From assembly GCA_964035795.1 (NCBI GenBank), contig OZ038323.1, forward strand, positions 6,806,217-6,870,216: DNA of 64,000 nucleotides. The letters are read 5' to 3'. Made by a program: the position numbers and the translations under genes. Positions 39,551 to 53,800 of the stretch are shown here, one piece after another (position 1 is the stretch's first letter; every line of letters begins with the position of its first letter). The stretch is from Pterobdella sp. o SKG-2022. Lineage: Eukaryota; Annelida; Clitellata; Hirudinida; Piscicolidae. The notes below the pieces were generated by a model, which was not told the DNA's origin, did no database searches, and saw only the letters and a program-made list of their open reading frames with translations.

Positions 39551-42500
39551 TAATATCTATGGAATTCATAGTGCAATGATTTAAAAGTGATAACAGATGA
39601 CTAGTTTGATTTCAAAAAGTGGCAGAAAAAATATTTAATTTTGCTCAAAAAGGACCATTTCAAAAATGAAAATTATTATATACATGACATTTTTTTTGAG
39701 AGAGTAAAGATGGTTGAGGTAGGAATCACGTTTGGCATATTAACAATGGCCATATGTTGAAATGATAGATCGCTTTGCAGCTTGGAAACATACGAAGACT
39801 CATAATTTTGAGATTAAAATTTTTGAATTTATGTGAATCATTCTTCCAACTTCTGGTTTTTGAGTATTTAGATTATTTTGAATTCATGATTCAAATATTT
39901 CTAGGTTATTTTAAATTTATAGATCCAGTTTTTTCACGACTACCAACACAACTCCCGTCACTCTTTTAACCTTCTGTCATGCGTGTTTGAAATATTGTTA
40001 TGTTTACAACTTTTTTTTAAATAACTTGATAACATCATTTTTCACTTTGTAATATTTTTGAAAACTTTAAATTATGGAATTCGATTTTATTACAACAACA
40101 ACCACTACTTCTTGTAACGCCAAAATCGAATACTAAGACGCCTTTATGAAAAGTTACACATTTTATTTGGCAAAACGCCAATTTATTTCTAATTCAGCAA
40201 ATATTCATCCAACAAAAATTTTTTTTCTGATTGGAATTAAAAAACTATTTGAAAAAATAAAATAGAAAAATTGAATTGGTTTATGATTCCTTGACTTCAA
40301 AACAAAATTCTTTGAGTAGGCCAACTTATGAATGAAATGACATAAAATATAGTTAATAAAACATAAAAACATCAAATTAGGTTGTAAATATTTCAAATTT
40401 TTTCCAAAACTTTGGAAAATTTGCTATTTAAGTAACTATTAATAATATTGATGTAGTTTAGATCCTAGTTTAGTTTTGAATTATGCGTAGAAATAATACC
40501 GACTTAATAAAGATCTTATTCAGATAAAGTATCTTTTATCTTAAAAATTTTCAACTTTAAAAAGTTATGCGTCAAAAATCAACATGAAGCCTGAAATACA
40601 AGAATTTTTAAGCATAGTGATATAAAAAAAACAAAAAAAAACAATATTAAACAATAAAAAAGTTTCAACTAATAAAACAAGGACTATAAAAAATTTTAAA
40701 AAAGGTAAAAATATTTATAATAACATAAAAACAATAGTCACAACAATAAAAATAATAAACACAAAAGTAATAAAAATAAGAAAAAAAGGGTTGAAATAAC
40801 GAAAACAATAATCACAATAAGAAAAAAATAATAAAATTAATAAAAATAACAATACAATAAAAAATTAATAATAAGCTACCAACGAAGTCAGGCTCATGAC
40901 ACCGGCTGTACCAATCACGTGACAGCAGTCAAATATATTTCAAAATTCGAACTGAATTAAAAAAAACTGTCGGAAATCTAGAGTTGTTTGAGCATATACT
41001 TAAAGGTGAACATTTTCATTGCACCCAAATGTTTGCAGTTGTGACTTATTTTTGAAGCAAAATTTTCGAAAATTTTTTTATTGATCAAAAATGTTAGTAC
41101 AAGCGAGTTGAACTGGTCGATATGCGGGTTGAGTTGTTCAAATAGGGGCTTGTGTGCAGGCTCAAAAATCGATTATTAACGAATTTAAAACATTACTTAT
41201 AATCAATTAACTATTAATAAGACAAAAATTTGTATTCTACACACACTGCTGCAATAAAAACGTGCAGGGTATGTTGGCACATGCCATGAATATTATGCGT
41301 GTTGTTTTCAAATGCATACTTCAGAATCTCTGTTTCTATGACTGTACCTGTGCGTTTGCATTGTCTTCGAAACTTCTTTTTTTTCACCATTATACTCGGG
41401 TACCTTCGATTGGTGTGTTATTCTTTGTACCAACCTGCATCCATATTTTCCTTATTGTGAAACCGGAAAGCCTTGGCAATATAAAAACGAATATATTGTC
41501 GTACATCAGTTTTATCCTCAATTCTAAACAACTCAATATTTCTATAGTTATTTTGAAGCAAACTAGATTTTTAGGTAGATAAATCTTATACACAAAAATA
41601 AGTTTTTTTATACAATTTTACAATCGTGCGTTTTGAATTTATGCTACTTTTGCAACTGAAATGGATTCCAGCACAGAATGTATAGACTTAAAATTCCAAT
41701 TATTTCGAAATGAAATTTTTTAATAAAAAGAAATTTTTTCACATTTTCAAGATAACTTTTTGTAAAAATAAAACACAAATTGAAAAAATGTATACCACAA
41801 AAAAATTTACATTAGAATAATTAAAGTAATTCGGGATTGAAAATAATTAATATAAGTCCATTTCATGCCAGCCAATTTGTTTTCTGGTACCAATCTTCTT
41901 CTTCTTCTTGAAATCCTTCTATGTTTCAATCAATTATTTGCCTAAAAACCCTTATTTGGAGAAAGAGTTTTGCATGCAGAAGTCTTTCAAAATAGCAACA
42001 CTAAAATTTAAAAAGCATTAATTGATTTGCGAACACGCAACTAAATTATAAACGAAGAAATACTTTCAATATTTTTCATTCAAGCACTTCTCAAAATCAT
42101 TCTTCACAAATAAATTCATGGAGGTTATCATAGAAAAAAATAAGTGATTTCAATAGCTTATTTTCAAGATCACAAAGGCTTGGGTCCACAAAAAGGTATG
42201 AGCAGCGCTAAAGCGTCTTAGGATGAAAAGTCATAAAGGCTAGTCGTAAATGGTCGATCCCCTACTCCATTTTAATTATTCTACACCAGCATCGTTTTTA
42301 TAGAAGTCCAACTATTTCTCACATTTTTTTATATGATTAATATAATTTTTAGCAATTACTTGAATTTTCTATATAATTTTTATTCTAATTAGAGGATGGT
42401 AATGGAAATATTGGGATCGAAGGTAAAGCTGATGGCTGAAGGGGTAGGAAATATTCTGCTACACCTGCATAATGCCACCGGTCTGTCTAGAGGGCTTGTC

Positions 42501-44594
42501 TTTGGGTATATAAACATTTCGAAGAAATAAATTACTGCATCTGTTTCAATTTTTTTTTCAAACTTTTCTTGCAATTGTGAAGTCTTTATGAGTAACTTTA
42601 CAACTCTATAACAAGGTTTGGAGTTTATAGTTGTGGAAAATTTTTACTTCAAAGTTGAAACTTCTATAATATTCGTATTAAAAAATAATTAAGTATAAAT
42701 GTATTGAATAACTTTATGAAATATTTCTTAAAAGTGAACGACCTGTGAATTTATAAATAAAAACTCCAGCCTTTTTAAAGGTATTAATTTTTATCAAAGT
42801 ACCTCATTCCCTGGAACGATGACAAATTAGAAAAAATTGGCCCAAGATTTATGCTAAAGTACATATAGATATTTATAGGAATATAAACAATGGTGTCATT
42901 GAATTTTAACGTACTTGATAATGTTACTTTGTTAAAGAAAAGCTTTGTATTTAATAAAATAATCTTTAGTGTTTAAATAATTTGCAGTATAAGTATTTAT
43001 TTAGTTGAAATTTCAAGAAAGTTTCAATAATACGTTATTTAAATTAATGTATTCAAATTTATCATTTCTTGTAATGGCATCTTCAATAATTCATAGGTAT
43101 CAGAAAGATGTTGCAATAAGTTTTGAAATTCTATTTTATATGACATAAATTAATAAAAACTAATAAAATAAATAAAAATAAATTTCTAAAATAATTTAAA
43201 AAGTGGTTTAAGCTTATACTGCGTTGATTCATGCAGACTGCCAGATGCGTCGCAGCAGCATAAACACTTTTTGATGTCTTCCATCCTTTAACGCCCCTAT
43301 ATTGCATTTTCTTCTGATTTTTCAAGTATTAATGATTTAGATAAAACATTAATATATTATAAATAAACGGTAGTGAGCTGCTGGAAAAATTGATGCACTT
43401 AAATGAAATCATTTGAAAATAACATAAACCACGTTTTTTAAGCGTGTATAATGAATACAATGAAATGAATTCAGTTTTTGAATTAATTTAGAAAACACAA
43501 TAATCGGTTGAATTACTCATAATGAAATTCAATGAACTAGAATCTGAAAATGTTGGAAAGTGAAATAATTTAGCGCTGAACATTCCCTAAGAAGTATTTA
43601 CAGGAAAAGCATTTTATTATGCGAAAAATTAGTTTTTTTCAAGCCTAAACAGTGTTTATGATCATTTTTTTAAAGCAATAAAATAAATGTGTATATTTAT
43701 TTCCAAGCTTTCTAAGGCAAACACAAAACTCAGTGAAAAAACTCAAAACTTCAGCAGTTTCAAGGATAATGACCAAGTTTTGATGAAAGCTCTTTGAATA
43801 TTTTTGAGATAACTCGGCTAAAAATAGCTGTAATGTATTCCGTTTCATGAAATTCAATCTATAATGTATGAATTTCAAATTATGACGCTGTAAAATGTGA
43901 TATTTAATCTTTGAATACTGTTCGAAAATAAATTATAGGCAAACTTTTATAAAAGCATGTAACATTGTTGAAATAAACTTTCGAATGGCTCGCAACATGA
44001 CGAAGCCAATTATTCGAAGCATAATTATATTGAAGGATTGTTCGCTTTTCTTCCATTTCATCGTAATGAATTATTTGACAATAATTAATCTTGCTTTTCA
44101 CAAGTTACATTCTTATGGTGTCCTTCATGCATTCTATTTGTTTCCAAATTTAAAAGACTAATCTTATTGTTTTAGTGGTATTTCCAATTCAATGAATTAT
44201 ATACAATTTTATTGTTTATTTTCAGAAGTTTAAAATCGTAATTAAATCAAGTTTGAAAGACAAAAATAAAATTTAAAATTAATGATGGTGACAAAAATAT
44301 TGAGCGAAAACTACAAAAAAACAAATCAAGCTGAATCATTGAATCTGAAACAATTTTATGCGAAATCCTAATCCAGACAAGAAAAGCGATCTTTAGTAAA
44401 CAAAAATGTTTCATAACCCGCATAAACAGAGTTTCCTTTCTTATATGCTACATTTTAATGGAATTCTTTGGTATTTTCAAGTTCAAGAGTCAAGTTAATA
44501 AATCACAAACGATCAAGAGTTTGTTCTGGAATTTCAGTCATTACTGGCTTTGATAGCAGATTTAACCATAATTATCGTTCAAATTTTGGTTTTT
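39551..44594. other. intergenic region between the LINE and the GPCR
   Basis: About 5 kb of AT-rich sequence with no recognised exon. Positions 40610-40870 are low-complexity A-rich sequence made of AATAA/ACAATAA-like units. Short open frames (for example 41262-41582 + and 43645-43878 -) have no recognisable motif. TTTATT at about 44215 could serve as a minus-strand poly(A) signal for the GPCR. Confidence 0.5.
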
Positions 44595-46301
44595 CTAAAA
44601 AAATCTTTCAAAAAAACACATAACTCTTTTTAAACTTTTTAGTTTCAATTTTAGCGCCATTCTAAACTTGGATCCCGTCATGCAATACAGAAGGAAGTTA
44701 GCAGAGTAATTAGCGAAGTTAAGAAGGTTGACTATGGCATGAGCAAGCATGAGAGAGCCTGCTTGTCTGTCTTCTTTTATGTGTCTGAAATAATAATCTT
44801 CCAAAATAAAGTATATCCCGCAAGGCGCGTTGGTAAGGAGGAAGCAAGCACCCAAGCTAAGAAGCATGGTGGTAAAGGAAGTGAGAGGAGGACCGGGTTT
44901 GCGAGTTGTTTGAACAGCTCGAAACTGCTGGTTCACAGTGCTTTTTTTATTTTTTGGTAATTGGTTGAATGAGTGAAAATATTTCGATTCTACTTTGTTC
45001 TGTAAATTCAAGTTGTTCTTGGGAATTGTTTGGTTGTTTTTGTGCGCTTGACTGAACTCTGGTGTTGAGTGGTTGCTAAACAACTCAGAATCATCATCAT
45101 TCTCTGTTTCATCTTTATTAAATTGTTTGCTTTTATCTGAAACATTGTGATAAAGTCTACCGGCTTCGATACTATTCATTTTTATTGGAGTTGATAGGTT
45201 TTTTCTAGAGGATGTCTCGAGGGGATCAAAAGAATAATACTCTTTGACTGGCAGAGAAGGAAAATTATACTTTTTCAGAAAAATAGCTTCGGCTTTTTTA
45301 TTACCTGTTAAATCATTTGAAATTTTACTTTCAAAATCTCCTATATCTTGTTTTTTCAAATCTCTCAGCTGACCCTTTTCAGACATTACATGGTGAGAGA
45401 GTGTGGAGGTGGGCTGGTCTAAATTTTGCTTTTTTAATAAAATTGAAAATTGGTCGTTTTTTCGAATTTTGACTGTTTTATACACAAAAATTAAAATTAT
45501 AACGTTACAGACGGCAATGATGAGAAAGGGAAGTGTGACGCAGATGATGAAATCCATTGAGGGCCAGACTTTTTCTGTGAAATAGTAGTAATTGTTGCTG
45601 AAGTAGCATTGGGCTTGCCAAGTTTTCTTGTTTGATAATGAGTCACTTTCATTTTCAGTCAAAATTTTTGAATTTTGATCAAAAGAAAATAAAAATGATT
45701 CTTTTTCTTCATCTGAATAGTTCAAATTGTTAGTTACTTCTTCATTAACATCTAGAAATGAGCCATTAGTAAATAAATATGATTTTTCATTGGTGCTGTT
45801 ATCATATGAATCATCGCTCTCAGTGTACGTCAGTTCAGTAGTCCATATGAAGTTAGAATTGATGGTGAAAAGAAGAAAAGCCATTGCAAACCAAATTTTG
45901 ATTGTTTTGCTTCTGTTTTTAGAAATGGATCTTATACTCAAAGGGTCGATAACAGACATAGCTCTCTCTGTAGTGACAAGCACTAGAGTCCAAGATGATA
46001 GTTGAGCCAAATAATATGAAAGTAACACATGTATTTTACAACCAGCGTGGCCAAAAAGTACCCGAATATCAATATCTGCCACATGAGAGATCCAATGTCT
46101 CAGAAGGGAGGTAACCAAGACACCAGTGTCCACCACTGCCAGAGCAGACAGACTAAAGGAAACAGAACTTCTTTTGAAAGACTTTCCAGAAAGAATAAAA
46201 AGACTGGTTAAGTTTCCAAACACACCGATAATAAAGAGGAAAGGGCTGATAAATATCCATAACTGTTGGCCAAGGATTTCTTCCGGGCTTTCATCCGACA
46301 T
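44595..46301 (-). CDS. rhodopsin-class GPCR, neuropeptide-receptor-like, intronless, 568 residues
   Basis: One uninterrupted frame with seven hydrophobic segments: about 14-38 (GN in FGNLTSLFIL), 47-68 (LAVVD), 85-112, 133-153, 249-276, 474-500 and 516-540. TM3 ends in TERAMSVIDP in place of DRY. The TM3 cysteine (88) and an extracellular loop 2 cysteine (232) can pair. TM6 has FLLTNAPCG in place of CWxP. TM7 has NYSANFLLYC in place of NPxxY, followed by GSKFR and a basic tail. This pattern resembles invertebrate FMRFamide-like and orphan peptide receptors; the ligand is unknown. Loop 2 is long (about 95 residues, acidic, with several NxS/T sites), and intracellular loop 3 is about 195 residues. 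The receptor would sit in the plasma membrane and signal through G proteins. The absence of introns might reflect retrocopy origin or family style. Confidence 0.9.
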   Translation of the reverse strand: MSDESPEEILGQQLWIFISPFLFIIGVFGNLTSLFILSGKSFKRSSVSFSLSALAVVDTGVLVTSLLRHWISHVADIDIRVLFGHAGCKIHVLLSYYLAQLSSWTLVLVTTERAMSVIDPLSIRSISKNRSKTIKIWFAMAFLLFTINSNFIWTTELTYTESDDSYDNSTNEKSYLFTNGSFLDVNEEVTNNLNYSDEEKESFLFSFDQNSKILTENESDSLSNKKTWQAQCYFSNNYYYFTEKVWPSMDFIICVTLPFLIIAVCNVIILIFVYKTVKIRKNDQFSILLKKQNLDQPTSTLSHHVMSEKGQLRDLKKQDIGDFESKISNDLTGNKKAEAIFLKKYNFPSLPVKEYYSFDPLETSSRKNLSTPIKMNSIEAGRLYHNVSDKSKQFNKDETENDDDSELFSNHSTPEFSQAHKNNQTIPKNNLNLQNKVESKYFHSFNQLPKNKKSTVNQQFRAVQTTRKPGPPLTSFTTMLLSLGACFLLTNAPCGIYFILEDYYFRHIKEDRQAGSLMLAHAIVNLLNFANYSANFLLYCMTGSKFRMALKLKLKSLKRVMCFFERFF

Positions 46302-49300
46302 TCTATAAAGCTTTTAATCCAATACTTTTAAACAAGCATTAGGCAATTATTTTAGTTTTGAAAATTACTATAAAATATTTTTAAAAAGTTTTTTCAAAAG
46401 TGAACTGACAGAAATTTTCCTTTCACAAGCCATTTCGTTGGAATTTCAATAACGTCTCTTTAGCGATCAAAGCTAACATGGTGCGTAATGTTTTCAATTA
46501 GACATTTTATAGCTTCTCAAACTTTCAACAAAAGACTGCTTAGAACTGGATTATTCTAGCCTCTTGATTCCAATACAAATAAAAGAAACTATTTAATTTT
46601 CAATAAAACTTCAATTTTAGATAAAATCCTTTCAGAGTTTGAAGATACCAACAGCCTGAAACCAACAGTACAAATTTTATTCAATTTGCCTGAAATTAGA
46701 AATATGAACGTCTATGCTTGCATTAAAATCCTATGGATAGATGCGTGCAATACTGTTTAAGGACAGTAAGTATGCTGGTTGGAATCCTTACATTAATATT
46801 TTTAAATTAAAAAAATAACATTGAGAAAAATTATTTGAAATAATTGTAAACACGTCTTTATAAGTTTTCAACTCATTTGATTTGGACTCGCAACATGGCC
46901 AATGGTTTATGTATTCTTTGAAATTGTTGAAAAGAGTTCACAAAATATGTATAAAACTCATTTTTTTGAGAAATTCCAATAATTCATTCTTTTTGTGTGT
47001 TTGGCTTAAATAAAACTTCAATTTCAACGCTAAAACTTTTGAGGCATATAGAAGTACATTTTTGTGAATAAGTGAAACATTTATGAGAATTTCATATCAA
47101 ATCTTCATAATTGCTATTATTTTCATGCGCAACACGTTTCAAGGCACCTAGTGCGATTGCAAAAGCCCCACGCATGTGCAAGTCCGAAGGTTTTACACTT
47201 ACCTCGTTTTTTCAATAATTTTTATCACTACAGCTATTTGTTTATTGCTAAATTTGTTTAAAGTGAATTGTATTGTCATTAAAAGAGAAACTTTTGAAAA
47301 AGAGTAATGAGCGTTAATAATATTAATACTAAATTAATAGTTAGAGTACTCTTATCTTTTATGATATATATGTTCACTAATAATTTTTTTACAAAATTAT
47401 ATATACGTATATAATAACGAAAAAAAACCCCCCCAAATGATTGACAGACGAAAAAAAATAAAAGACTGCAATAAAAAAATTGATATATTGAAAAAGAAAT
47501 AATTTGGCATTAAAACTGTTTTTTAACCCACGATGAACGGAGTATTGCAGACCTATTTAGAGACCACTTCAGTGATCAATTCAGCCCACTACAGCCTGAA
47601 CTAAACATGGGATTTCGGTTTCAAACTTCATATAAAATTTCAAAGTATACTAGAATCAAAAGTGCATTGAGCGATCAAAAAGTTGAAAAATTAAGTGCAC
47701 AACAAAGTTGAACAAAAATTTTTGAAATGAAAAATAATGTTGAGTTACGGATGAAGGTAGTTGTAGTCCACAAAAAGAAGGTTCACTAAAGGCTTCCAAC
47801 AACCAATAAGCATCCTCCAAATTTTAAACATCATCTTTCAACGATTAGCATCGCAAATAATCCAACCGCAGTAGGAGCAAGGCTGAGGAAGAAGTTTTCA
47901 ACGATCGCTCATTCACTTTTGTCAATCAGGCACGAGAAAAAAACTAGCTCCCGTTTTGTTGACACAACTAAACGTTTGGCAGCATCGAGTTTGAAACATT
48001 AGTTCTATTTTTTAACTTATCAATAAATCGTGTATAACCATCGGGAAAAATATCTACATTATCATAACAACTTCGTCAGAACTGAAGCTGAAAGTAAAAG
48101 TTTCCTGCTTAAAAGTGGTTCGCGGCAGAAATTCATTTCAATAAATGTCCAAACAGTGGAGAAATCAATGAAATAGAGCGGCCTTAAAGAAATCACTGTT
48201 GAAGAAAAACATCTATCACATATGTTGTATGCAGACGACCTTTTCTCGAATTGCGCAAAAGAGTTCAAAGTTTGATACAATATATCAGTGAAGTAAGTAA
48301 CAGAGTTGGATAAACTATTGACACTGATGAACCTTGAACAACGCTCAATGAATTTGCTGACAATACAAGCAAAAAGCAATAAAGAAATTGTAGATACCAA
48401 AAAATATATTTATTTAAATGAAAGAAGGTAAAATTATTTTTTCAATGGTGTCCATGAGTAATCAAAGAATCCAACAAAGAGCTAGATGTGTTGGTTGGCA
48501 GTTAAAAACTATGCATTTAGTTGAAAGAGTAGTAATGGAAGGCTGTGAAAAAAATTAAGGAAAGCGTTGCTGCAAATGGAGAGGTACTGTTCAGATGACG
48601 CGTCTGAAGGCATGTTTTGAACTTGGAATGAGAGTTTAAAGGTGTTGAACGATATGGTTTGTGGAAAAAAAATTTATCGGACAACTTTTATTTTGACGTT
48701 TTAAACACTGAGTCACTGTAACAATGCGAAATTTAATGAAATACATCCGCTTGCAAGTTTCACTTGAAAGAAAGGATAAATTAATCTACGCGGTAAGAAG
48801 GTAAATTTTACAATCTTTTTTTGGAGAAAAGTTATTTTGACTTTTTTAACTCCAAAAAAATTCAATGAAAGCATAAAAGATAGAGTGGTTTTAAAGAATG
48901 CATATGAGATTTGATCAAATGAATGTAATTTTTCAACTCTTAAATAAAATATGAGTATTTTAAACCCATCAAAAATCAGAAGCCTCATTTCCTGAAAGTA
49001 GTTCTGCATTTTATTTGATATAGCTGTTGAAATTGTTTACACCATCGATGCGGAGACATACGAGATTCGCGACACCAATTAAAACTAGCTTCTTTTGCTG
49101 CGTTGAGTGATTCTTTGTTAGCTTAGGAGTCTCAATTATTCAAGTATTTAGCTAATCAGTTAATAGAAAAAAAGATGTGAATGCACATGAGGCAATGAAC
49201 TGATAGTACTTTTTTGAATTCGTGTTTAAAATTTTCAGAATAATCGATCAATATAAATACAAGGTGCTGAGAGAAATTAAGTTTTTTCAATTTTTGTTTC

Positions 49301-50890
49301 AAATTTCAGTATGATTTTTTTGTTGTTTTATTTTTTAAATGAATGTGAAACGTCTTTTTAGAGTAATTGGAGAATTGCAAAGAAAAATAATTGCCATATA
49401 ATGTTTTAATAAAAAAAACTATGAACTAAATAAAATACATAACAAATTGTTGTATTGACTCAAATGGAGCAAATAATGAAACTATTTATCGCTTCGTGGG
49501 CCGTTTGGCTTCAAAAGTCGTGGGTTAAAGGGCTTTTCATTATCATTCAAAAGTAATGATCCGAGCGTTTTTAAAGATTAATTTTTTGACAGATTCTTAG
49601 CTTAACTAAACTAAGTAAGATTTTTAGCTCAAACCTTAAAGAGCTTAATGCATATTTGTTTCAATTAAAGTCCATTTCAGTAAGTACTTTAGTAATTTGA
49701 AAGCATTAATTTATATCTCAAGTGCTAAAACAGTTTGAGAAATTCATAAACTTCATGAAACAAGTCATAAAAACTTTTTTGGTACTCTTATAAATTCTAT
49801 CTCTAATATGACTCGGAATAGAACATTCTGTGAAAGTCGTTTGAGCATGATAACATCATTGATTAAAGGTCTCTGAATTGCATGCTATTCGCTGATAGAA
49901 CAGCCATATTCCTCACCAAAGTATCCTTTTTAAGTATCTAAAAAGCTTAAAAATTCAACAAAACAAAAAGTTTAAATTTAGAGAATTTGATTATAAAACG
50001 CTTTTCACTTCGATCAAACAACTAAATTCGAGATTATTAATGGGTCAAGCATTTCAATGACAAAAATGTTTTATTTTTTCTTTTACTCAAGTCGAACTAT
50101 AAGGAAGCATATTAAATAGGCTCATGTATCTGAAGCACAATGAGAGATGCCGAGTCTTGACCGTGTAAGCCACCAAAGATTATTTGTATCTATAAAACGC
50201 TCGTACGATCGCTCTTTTGTCGAGGCATTTCGATGCTAGAAATAGTTTTCCAAGCAAAATATATTGGAAATGTCGTTTTTCATAAAATTGCAAAATGCCG
50301 TATTTTTGGTTGTTATATTTGGACCATGAGGATTAAGATAAAGGATGGAAATATTGAGTATTCACATTGACTTTTAAAATATTATTTTATTTGAAAATTT
50401 ATATTTTTAAATATTATTATTAATTAGTTTCTTAAAATGTCAATAAGAACAATATTTGGAAATATCAAAAACAAGTAATATTTGAGTTTGTATAGGTAAA
50501 AAAACAAGAAATGATACAAGCATAAACATCAATAGAAAAAAGATTTACAAAACGCAAAAGACCCACAAACGTAACTAAACAAACTTTTAATAAATAATAG
50601 TACAAAAATAAAATAAATCAAAGCAAGATTCATGAATAAGCGTGCAAAGGAAATTCCTTAAATAATTAAATAAGTATGAATTTTTTTTCTAAATTGGATG
50701 AAATTATCTATAAAAAAGTTCTAATTTCTTTGGCATTTAAAAGGAAGGATAAATATAGTTTAGTTTGGGCAATGCGCTGCGGCCTGATGAACACAACAAC
50801 ACCAAATGATCTGATAAAGTTTTCAAAGTTTTTTCAATTTTGTCCATTTTTCAATTCTTGAACTTTTTTGTTTAGTTTGAAACTCTTGAA
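46302..50890. other. intergenic region between the GPCR and the nicotinic receptor gene
   Basis: About 4.6 kb of AT-rich sequence. Apart from the reverse-transcriptase relic near 47530-48640, I see no recognisable coding exon, RNA gene or tandem array. It holds the upstream regions of both flanking genes, which are transcribed away from it. Confidence 0.5.
47530..48640 (+). mobile_element. ancient LINE reverse-transcriptase relic
   Basis: Scattered pieces in changing frames still read like a LINE. DERSIADLFRDHFSDQFSPL (about 47534-47593) resembles the region just before RT. HLSHMLYADDLFSNC spans the YADD catalytic box, with TYR-ALA-ASP-ASP codons at 48228-48239. Between and after them are many stops. 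The boundaries are guesses, and decay is far deeper than in the two other LINE copies in the window. Confidence 0.6.
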
Positions 50891-53800
50891 ATGAATTCAG
50901 TGTTTTTACTGTGTTTTTGTGCGGTGGCGTTTAAATTCCTGCAACCTGGTATTGTTCAAGTTCTTTGACCTGTAAAACAAATTCATTACTAACACACATT
51001 GTAACAAAAAATACCCCTATAAAAAACTTTGATTAGATGAAGTTTTTTGATAAAATTTTTTAATTCTCAACTTTCCACAAGTATCTTATTTAAACTTGTT
51101 TTCAACACACGATCCATTGCAAAGCATTTAATTTGCCCATCGCCTTTCATTTCGTCATGTCTTCAATGAAATTGCCATAAAAGCTTGTTTAATTTTAGTT
51201 TTCCATCAATCTATCTATTTGCGGTAGTCTATTTACTCATTCACTCTATCACTCATGCTTTAATTATTGCAATCTTCACAGGAAACGCCATATCAGACGA
51301 GTACAGATTGCTGCAAGATTTATTTGAACGCAGGGAAGGAGGGTACAACCCTAGAATTCGTCCTGTTAAAAACATCTCAGACATCGTTTATATTGGCTTT
51401 GAGATTGCTCTCATCCAAGTGATTAATCTGGTGAGTGTCTGTTCACGAGTGTCTGAAGATTTTAAGAGGGGTTTTAAAGAGAGTTTGAAAGGAGTTTGAT
51501 AGAAGCTGTTGGGTTTTGTGGGGGTGATTGGTGTCTTTGTAATTATGAAAGTTCACTTTAATTACTTTCACGTGAAAAGAAAATATAGTTGCAGTAAAAA
51601 ATTAAATAAAAAAATTCTTCAAAAAGTTTTCTGGCAATTGGAATGAAAAACTGATGTAGCAATGGTTTTAATGGAGTGCTAATGACTTTTAGAGGAGGTA
51701 GTCAAACATAGGCAGCGATATTGAAATTTCAAGAAAACTATCTTCAGTATAATTATTTGAAGAAAATTTTCACTGTTGGCAAAAATTTCTCTACATATTT
51801 TATCACTATAATGAAATTCTAAAGCCAGCTATAAAAATGAAGAAACTATAAATAACTTGTTTAAAAAGTATGGTATTTTTCATTTTGATATACACTTCCC
51901 TGTCGAAAACTATAAATGTGATGTACATTATGGGCTTTTTTTATCGACCATCTCAGAGCAATTCACAAAACTAAGAAAACTATAAAAGAATTCAAAACTA
52001 GAACCACTTTTACCATAATACTCGAATGTCTTCATCGAGTTTAAAATCATTTTATTTCCTTAAAAATATAACTTTTGGATTGAGCATTAAACATCGAGTA
52101 GAATAAAGTGGGTTTAATATTTTTAAAAATAATGAAAGTTTGGAAAATGAAATTTTTGAACTAAGTTTTCAGCATGTCATTTTCACTAACATTTTAAGCA
52201 ATTAAGTAAAAAAAATTTTGAATTAAATTTCTAACGATTTTTCAAATTTGTTCTTTAATGTTTACATAGGCTCAGAGAAAGTAAAGATAATAAAATATGT
52301 TTTCATACCATGGAAACGCCCAAAAGTAAACTCAACTTTGAATTTTGAATAAGATTGTCGTTTCTGCCCTCCACTCTCTTCTTCCTTCAATATTTCAATA
52401 TTTTTTTTATTCGTTTTTAATCTTTTTTGATGTTTTTCTTCATTATTTATAATTAATTTTTTCGAAAATCAATTTTTTTGCGTCATATTTTTGCCAGGTT
52501 GCCAGCTTCCTTATAAATTTTTTAACTCAATTGCAATTTTGAATGCCATTAGAAAAATTTCACCTGTCAAGAACATATTACTGGACATTTCAGTAACAAT
52601 ATATTGGAAACTGTATCTAAATTTAGGATTTGCGTTATAATATTTCATATTAGCTTCGCTGAACAACGAAGGTTTAGGGCCTAATAAATTTTTCAATTTT
52701 TATTTCAAATTGGATTATAAAAATTTTATTGATTTCACCATTTATTGATTATTTAAGACAGTTTTTAAATATTTTCAAAAATCTTCTTCAAGGACGAAAG
52801 GAACCAAATAATGAAGACGAATGTATGGCTGCGATTGGTAATTTTTTTGATTTCTTATATATTTGAAGATATAAATTTTATGCAATTTTTATATATATAT
52901 AAAATCGATTAGCCGTGATTTCCATGGATTTCCTATATGAGTGATAGTTCTAGCAATATGACCAAAACGATTGGCATCAAGTCAATAAATGCATTTATTA
53001 AATCTTACATACACAACATGGCATACCACAAAAGTAATATGGAAAGACACTTGATCAGCGTGGCATGGAATCTCGGCCAATCATTATTGTGTACGACCAC
53101 AACAACATATAGCCGTTTTTATTGCATTTACTTGCATGAATACATCACGCCTTCGTCGCAATAATAGCCATAACAACTCTTTATACTGACTTCTTAATCT
53201 CCTCCGCAGCGATGGTGCGACTATCAGTTGATGTGGAATAAGGAGGAGTATGGGGGAACCATGGTCATCAGACTGTCGTATGAGAGGGTCTGGAAACCTG
53301 ATGTTGTGCTCTTCAACAAGTGATTTCTTGAGTTCTTAGTGATTAAATTGTTTAGTTAAGTTGTTAAGTATATGAGTCATTGAATCACCCTGTTAATTAA
53401 CTAGATTGATATGCAGTACAATACTTTTGTTTAAGAAGCTTTCTGTGCCATATTCAATTGACCTCTAATGAAGTATCACAAACATTCAAATCCTAGTGAT
53501 CACAAACATTATTTATTGAATATATTTTCATAATTACTTCTCACAAAACTTTTTATAAGCCACAGTTGAATTCAACAACCTCAAAACCCTCACAAACATT
53601 CAAACAGTGCAGATGGCAGATTCGAGGTATCCTTCCCCGCCAACGTTTTGATATACGACAATGGCTGGATCATGTGGATTCCTTGCACCATGTACAAAAG
53701 CTCATGCAGCATTGATGTCACTTACTTTCCTTTCGATGAGCAAGAATGTGAATTATCCTTTGCTTCGTGGACTTACGATTCTAATGAGGTTGTGTGCGTT

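Noticed and set aside
40610..40870. A tandem array or satellite
   Set aside because: The A/T-rich units vary in length and sequence; it is low-complexity sequence without a fixed repeat unit.
42181..42270. A third tRNA-like or SINE head (GGTCGATCCCC B-box-like sequence)
   Set aside because: No A-box, anticodon arm or shared SINE body could be aligned, so a chance match is as likely.
48062..48400. 112-residue minus-strand protein
   Set aside because: It is antisense to the RT relic with the YADD box and has no recognisable features.
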